A stretch of DNA of 9,265 nt from an uncultured Eubacteriales bacterium (GTDB lineage Bacteria; Bacillota; Clostridia; Oscillospirales; CAG-272): the NCBI GenBank assembly GCA_934467435.1, contig CAKSLR010000056.1:1-9265 (forward strand). Reading direction: 5' to 3'. Positions 5,929 to 9,265 of this stretch are shown here, piece by piece (position 1 is the stretch's first letter; every line of letters starts with the position of its first letter). A program made the position numbers and the translations under genes. Below the pieces are notes generated by a model that had not been told where the DNA came from, did not search any database, and saw only the letters and a program-made list of their open reading frames with translations.

Positions 5929-6492
5929 TTACCCCTTCCGGTGACGGAGAGCGGCGCACGCGCGGCAGAGCAAAACATTTCCCCACCGCCACATAGCAAG
6001 TCCGATTCCGATTCCGAGGATTGCTGCTGCCAGCACATCTGTCGGAAAATGCACAAACAGATAAAGGCGGGAAAACGCAATCAGAACCGCGAGCGGAATG
6101 GCAGTGAAAGCAAACCGGCGATTCGCGGCGGTCAGTACCGTAGCGGCAATGGTCGATGAAAGCGTATGTCCCGAAGGAAACGAAAAATCCTTCGGCACGG
6201 CAATCAACAACCGCACCGCGGGATCCAACCAGCAAGGGCGCGGACGGGCGACCAAGGTTTTCAGAAGCAGATTTCCGACAAGAGCCCCCGTTGCAAGCCC
6301 CGCAAGGAGCAGAATACCGGTGCGGCGGTATTGGGGGAACCACAGCAAAACGAACGCCACAAGAAGCCAGATCAGCCCTGCATTTCCGAGAAATGTAATC
6401 TTCGGCATGAAAAAATCAAGAAAGGCACACTCCAGTGTATGCCGAATCCCGTATAACACCGAAAAATCAAGTTGTGTGATCCATTCCGCCAT
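5929..6492 (-). CDS. PAP2-family membrane phosphatase
   Basis: This 187-residue integral membrane protein has the complete PAP2 phosphatase signature. KTLVARPRP gives the KX6RP motif (K78, R85, P86), FPSGHT carries the second motif (106-110), and SRLYLFVHFPTD gives SRX5HX3D (S141, R142, H148, D152). It has about five to six hydrophobic segments. Such enzymes remove phosphate from lipid phosphates or polyprenyl diphosphates such as undecaprenyl diphosphate on the outer membrane face; which substrate applies here is not visible. The ATG at 6492 has GGAGG seven bases upstream, inside the preceding small gene, which it overlaps by 26 bases. It ends at the shared terminator. Confidence 0.94.
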   Translation of the reverse strand: MAEWITQLDFSVLYGIRHTLECAFLDFFMPKITFLGNAGLIWLLVAFVLLWFPQYRRTGILLLAGLATGALVGNLLLKTLVARPRPCWLDPAVRLLIAVPKDFSFPSGHTLSSTIAATVLTAANRRFAFTAIPLAVLIAFSRLYLFVHFPTDVLAAAILGIGIGLAMWRWGNVLLCRACAALRHRKG

Positions 6493-6679
6493 GGCGGTTC
6501 CTCCGTTTCTCTGTCAAAATTTTAGCGGCGGCAAAGCCTGCAACAATCAGAATACCGAACAAGAAGAGCCAAGGGTTCGCATGGCTCAGGCTCAATATCG
6601 GAAGCGGCTCTGCCGGTGTGGTCTGTCCCATGATGGCGGTGAAAAGCAAACCCGCCATCAGCCCGAAAACGGTAACCAA
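6467..6679 (-). CDS. Small two-helix membrane protein, start uncertain and possibly frameshifted
   Basis: I do not recognise this as a known family. From a TTG at 6679 it encodes 70 residues with two hydrophobic segments (VTVFGLMAGLLFTAIMG and PWLFLFGILIVAGFAAAKIL) and a basic tail KILTEKRRNRHGG. It overlaps the PAP2 start by 26 bases. No Shine-Dalgarno precedes the TTG, and the frame stays protein-like upstream (FYFRAQWLPLTL) to a stop near 6747. An ATG at 6758, 12 bases after the asnA stop and behind AGGGCGGGG, opens another frame (MSVKIRNHTTPGWHRF). Dropping one base in the A5 run at 6709-6713 (T5 on the coding strand) would join the two into a protein of about 96 residues. So the true gene is probably 6467-6758 with a frameshift, or a sequence error. 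Gene order suggests an operon asnA, this gene, PAP2. Confidence 0.55.
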   Translation of the reverse strand: MVTVFGLMAGLLFTAIMGQTTPAEPLPILSLSHANPWLFLFGILIVAGFAAAKILTEKRRNRHGGMDHTT

Positions 6680-6770
6680 TGTCAGCGGCAGCCATTGCGC
6701 GCGAAAGTAAAAACCGATGCCATCCGGGCGTTGTATGGTTTCGGATTTTTACAGACATCCCCGCCCTGTT

Positions 6771-7772
6771 TTACAGCAATGGAATGTTTGCCGTGCGACA
6801 AGCCTCTGCCATATCGCCCGGCCAATAAGAGGACTGCACTTCCCCGATATGTGCCTTCCGCAAAAAGAACATACAAAGGCGGGACTGCCCGATGCCGCCG
6901 CCGATGGTATCCGGCAATTCTCCGGCAAGCAGCGCGCGGTGGAAAGGCAGTTTCGCACGTTCAGGGCAACCGCGCTCGGCAAGTTGCAGGCGCATCCGCG
7001 CCTCATCCACGCGAACGCCCATAGAAGACAGTTCCAGTGCCATATCCAAAACAGGGTAATACACCAGAATATCACCGTTCAGCGTCCAGTCATCGTAATC
7101 GGGCGCGCGACCGTCATGAATCGCCCCGCTCCGCAGACGCCCGCCGATGCCACGCAGGAAAACCGCGCCGAATTCTTTGACCGCGCGGTATTCCCGTTCC
7201 TTCGGGCTAAGGGCGGGGTAGGCATCCTCCAGTTCCTGGGTCGTCAGAACGGTAACGGACGCCGGAAGAATCGGTTCGATAAACCGATACTCACCCGCCA
7301 CATACATCTCGCACCGCCGCAGTACATCATAAATCGTGCGCACAGTCTGCTCCAGCGTTTGCGCCGTTCTTTCCTCCCGCCGGATGATTTTTTCCCAGTC
7401 CCACTGATCCACATAAAGCGAGTGCACCGCATCCGGCGCCTCATCCCGCCGGATGGCGTTCATATCGGTATAAAGCCCCTCGCCGGCGGCAAAGCCGTAG
7501 GTTTTCAGCGCCATGCGCTTCCATTTTGCGAGGGAATGAACAATCTCCATCTCTTCCCCGCTCCGCAAAGAAAAGGTAACGGGGCGTTCGGTTCCGTTCA
7601 GGTTATCATTCAAGCCGCTGCTGCCATCCACAAACATCGGGGCGGAGACGCGGGTCAGGCGCAGTTCCTTTGCCAACTCCTGCTCAAAATAGTCTTTGAC
7701 TTTTTTGATGGCAATCTCTGTTTCCCGGAGAGACAAAAGCGGCTTGTATGCATACGGCGGCACGTAAATCAT
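6771..7772 (-). CDS. asnA: Aspartate-ammonia ligase (asparagine synthetase A)
   Basis: This 333-residue protein makes asparagine from aspartate, ammonia and ATP, in the cytoplasm. It has the class-II tRNA-synthetase-like fold of AsnA, and the length fits the family (about 330). Clear family blocks are VSAPMFVDGSSGLNDNLNG (residues 42-60), RPVTF, HSLAKWKRMAL (79-89), GLYTDMNAIRRDE (99-111), HSLYVDQWDWEK (117-128) and GGGIGQSRLCMFFLRKAHIGEVQ (291-313). The ATG at 7772 has GAGAGGA about eight bases upstream; the open frame extends further but into the promoter. It is the first gene of a leftward unit with a small membrane protein and a PAP2 phosphatase. The short leader shows no T-box or riboswitch. 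Confidence 0.97.
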   Translation of the reverse strand: MIYVPPYAYKPLLSLRETEIAIKKVKDYFEQELAKELRLTRVSAPMFVDGSSGLNDNLNGTERPVTFSLRSGEEMEIVHSLAKWKRMALKTYGFAAGEGLYTDMNAIRRDEAPDAVHSLYVDQWDWEKIIRREERTAQTLEQTVRTIYDVLRRCEMYVAGEYRFIEPILPASVTVLTTQELEDAYPALSPKEREYRAVKEFGAVFLRGIGGRLRSGAIHDGRAPDYDDWTLNGDILVYYPVLDMALELSSMGVRVDEARMRLQLAERGCPERAKLPFHRALLAGELPDTIGGGIGQSRLCMFFLRKAHIGEVQSSYWPGDMAEACRTANIPLL

Positions 7773-7806
7773 GATATTTTCCTCTCGTTTCTGCAAATAT
7801 AGAATG

Positions 7807-7835
7807 ATTATATCACACAAAAAGAAATTTGTAAA
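7807..7835 (-). promoter_or_regulatory. Promoter of asnA
   Basis: On the minus strand TTTACA (7830-7835) is followed after 17 bases by a perfect TATAAT (7807-7812). A TG precedes it with one base between (extended -10). Transcription would start near 7800, giving a leader of under 30 bases. Confidence 0.85.
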
Positions 7836-7846
7836 CACAAACTTGC

Positions 7847-7889
7847 AAAAAAGAGAGAAAAACCGACCGTGGCAGATGCCGCGGTCGGT
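7847..7889 (-). terminator. Intrinsic terminator of the beta-helix gene
   Basis: On the minus strand ACCGACCGCGGC (7878-7889) pairs with GCCACGGTCGGT (7862-7873), 12 pairs with one mismatch-type G-U, around the loop ATCT. A T-rich tail follows (7847-7861). It begins only five bases after the stop codon of the beta-helix gene and insulates it from asnA. Confidence 0.9.
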
Positions 7890-7894
7890 CAAAA

Positions 7895-9265
7895 TCACTG
7901 CTGTTTGATATTCTTGCAGTTTTTCGCGTAGAAAAGGTTCTTCTCTTTCTGCGTGGTCTTGTTGCCGCTCAACGTAATGTTGCGGCTGTTCCAGGTCACA
8001 ATGTCATGGCGCACGTCATAGGCGCGGGCATTGTAACGGTGGCAGCAGCATTCATCAAAGATATTATCGCGGATCTCAACACCGTCCGTTGCCGAGACAA
8101 ACACCGCGCTGTTGCCGGTGTGGCGGAAGGTGTTGCCCACAATATGAATATCCCGATGCACGCCGGCGGGATAATCCCCGGGTTGCGAATCGTGGCAGGA
8201 GAGTACGGCAATCGCACCGCGGTTCTGCACCGCACGGATGTAGGCACACTTATCAAAGACATTGTTACGGATGGTAACATGTGCAGACGGCCCCACCTCG
8301 TACCAGTAACGGATATCGGGCGAGATCAGAATGCCGGGCAGCGAAAAGCCGTTGAAATAGCAGTTCTCGACCAGGATGTTGTGTGTCTGCAGGAGAAGTC
8401 CTCTTGCGCGGGTGTTCTTGCAGATACAATCCGAGATGTGCGTTTTGGCAAAATACACGGTGTTTGCCAGTGCATCCCCGACCGCATAGGTGCCGGTGCT
8501 TTCTTTCACCGTCGCCACGCCGTTATCAAACGCACCGATGGTCAGCGTTCCCTTCTGTACAAAGGTCTTGCTGTCGTAAACCGCGACCACATCGCCCGGC
8601 AGCGCCCAGTGCCCCTGCAGAGGCGAAAAACCGCTGCGGTGGCGGTGTTCCATCTTCAGCCGCCCGTCCGGCAGTACCTCGGTAATCTCACCGGCGGTGC
8701 CGTGGATGTTCAGAATATCGTCACCGAGCCCGTTGAATTCCGAATGCTTGATGCGCAGATAACCGCACAGACCGAGAATGTGAATGCCGTCTGCATTTGC
8801 CGCATACAGCTCCCGCGAGCCGGGTGCCACGCGGATATTGAAGTGATCCAGCGTCAGATCTGAACAGCGTGGCGAAACCACAAGCGCCATGCTGGTGCAA
8901 CGGTAGAAGTCCAGATTCTTGAACTCTACTCGGTTACAGTTTGCCATCCCCAGGTGCGAGTTGCCGTAAATATAGTAGCGAAAATTGACAAGATGCCCGA
9001 TGTGCAGCCCTTTCATGCCCTGATAATCTTTGAGATGCACACGAATGGTATTGTTCGGCAGGAGATCGTAGATGGTACCGACAAGGAGTTTCCGCTCGGT
9101 TCCGTCGGGATCGGTCACGGTCTTTTCGGTGATCGGCTCGTAGGCGGAAAGCACGTAATCGGGCATGCCTTCTTCATCGCAGGTATTGTTGCCCCAAAGG
9201 TGCTCCTCCCCGGTCATGGGGAACTCATCAAACACGCGTACGTCGTATGTGCGCGCCGCCTCATC
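7895..9265 (-). CDS. Right-handed beta-helix protein, GH110-like (alpha-1,3-galactosidase-like), C-terminal part
   Basis: The frame is open from the right edge to its stop at 7895; 456 residues are visible and the N-terminus is missing. The protein has many short repeats of the parallel beta-helix kind, such as LVENCYFNGFSLPGILIS, VTIRNNVFDKC, IHIVGNTFRHTGNSAVFVS and VEIRDNIFDECC. The block NADGIHILGLCGYLRIKHSEF, then NGLGDDILNIHG, resembles the active-site coil of GH110 alpha-1,3-galactosidases. As I recall the family, the proposed catalytic residues are one Asp and an Asp pair 23-24 positions later, and ADGIH to GDD here has exactly that spacing. A middle insert (GHWALPGDVVAVYDSKTFVQKGTL) looks like the small beta-barrel seen in that family. 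The beta-helix call is firm; GH110 is likely. Presence of a signal peptide cannot be judged. Confidence 0.8.
   Translation of the reverse strand, partial: DEAARTYDVRVFDEFPMTGEEHLWGNNTCDEEGMPDYVLSAYEPITEKTVTDPDGTERKLLVGTIYDLLPNNTIRVHLKDYQGMKGLHIGHLVNFRYYIYGNSHLGMANCNRVEFKNLDFYRCTSMALVVSPRCSDLTLDHFNIRVAPGSRELYAANADGIHILGLCGYLRIKHSEFNGLGDDILNIHGTAGEITEVLPDGRLKMEHRHRSGFSPLQGHWALPGDVVAVYDSKTFVQKGTLTIGAFDNGVATVKESTGTYAVGDALANTVYFAKTHISDCICKNTRARGLLLQTHNILVENCYFNGFSLPGILISPDIRYWYEVGPSAHVTIRNNVFDKCAYIRAVQNRGAIAVLSCHDSQPGDYPAGVHRDIHIVGNTFRHTGNSAVFVSATDGVEIRDNIFDECCCHRYNARAYDVRHDIVTWNSRNITLSGNKTTQKEKNLFYAKNCKNIKQQ

Noticed and set aside
6098..7024. 308-codon plus-strand open frame
   Set aside because: It spans the antisense of three minus-strand genes and shows no family resemblance.
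8006..8863. 285-codon plus-strand open frame
   Set aside because: It is antisense to the beta-helix gene, whose repeats and terminator support the minus strand.

Overview
The window looks like chromosomal DNA of a fermentative, carbohydrate-degrading Firmicute, most likely a gut-type Clostridium relative. The coding DNA is fairly GC-rich and the intergenic gaps are AT-rich. The -10/-35 boxes are near consensus and the Shine-Dalgarno sites are strong (GGAGG type). The window also has a tandem glycine riboswitch ahead of an AGCS-type symporter and an AsnA-type asparagine synthetase. The taxonomic call is an inference from these traits and goes no deeper.

Layout. (1) Positions 1-3090 hold a leftward (minus-strand) carbohydrate operon. 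In transcription order it contains a UlaG-like metallo-beta-lactamase-fold hydrolase, the N-terminal third of a galactonate-dehydratase-like enolase-superfamily protein, a short-chain dehydrogenase without its N-terminal nucleotide-binding loop, a GH16 glycosidase and, behind its own promoter, a GH2 glycosidase that leaves the left edge. (2) A divergent AraC-family regulator starts at 3229. The gap between it and the operon has a promoter for the operon and, just upstream of that promoter, a pair of direct repeats whose ends are 21 bp apart, a good candidate AraC-type site. (3) Positions 4051-5923 are a self-contained unit: a strong promoter, a two-aptamer glycine riboswitch, an intrinsic terminator, an amino acid:cation symporter and a bidirectional terminator. 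(4) Positions 5929-7835 are a leftward unit with promoter, asparagine synthetase A, a small two-helix membrane protein that is probably frameshifted, and a PAP2-type membrane phosphatase. (5) From 7847 to the right edge lie a terminator and the C-terminal part of a large right-handed beta-helix protein that resembles GH110 alpha-galactosidases.

How the parts fit. The hydrolase, dehydratase-like and dehydrogenase genes would together suit an oxidative route from a free sugar (probably galactose-type) to lactone, acid and 2-keto-3-deoxy acid, fed by GH16 and GH2 enzymes. In this genome the route appears broken: the dehydratase has lost its catalytic barrel and the dehydrogenase its Rossmann glycine loop at one compact junction near 2015-2080. 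That junction is the most unusual feature here. The symporter unit is an ordinary glycine-responsive transport gene. No new defence system, mobile element or CRISPR array is visible.
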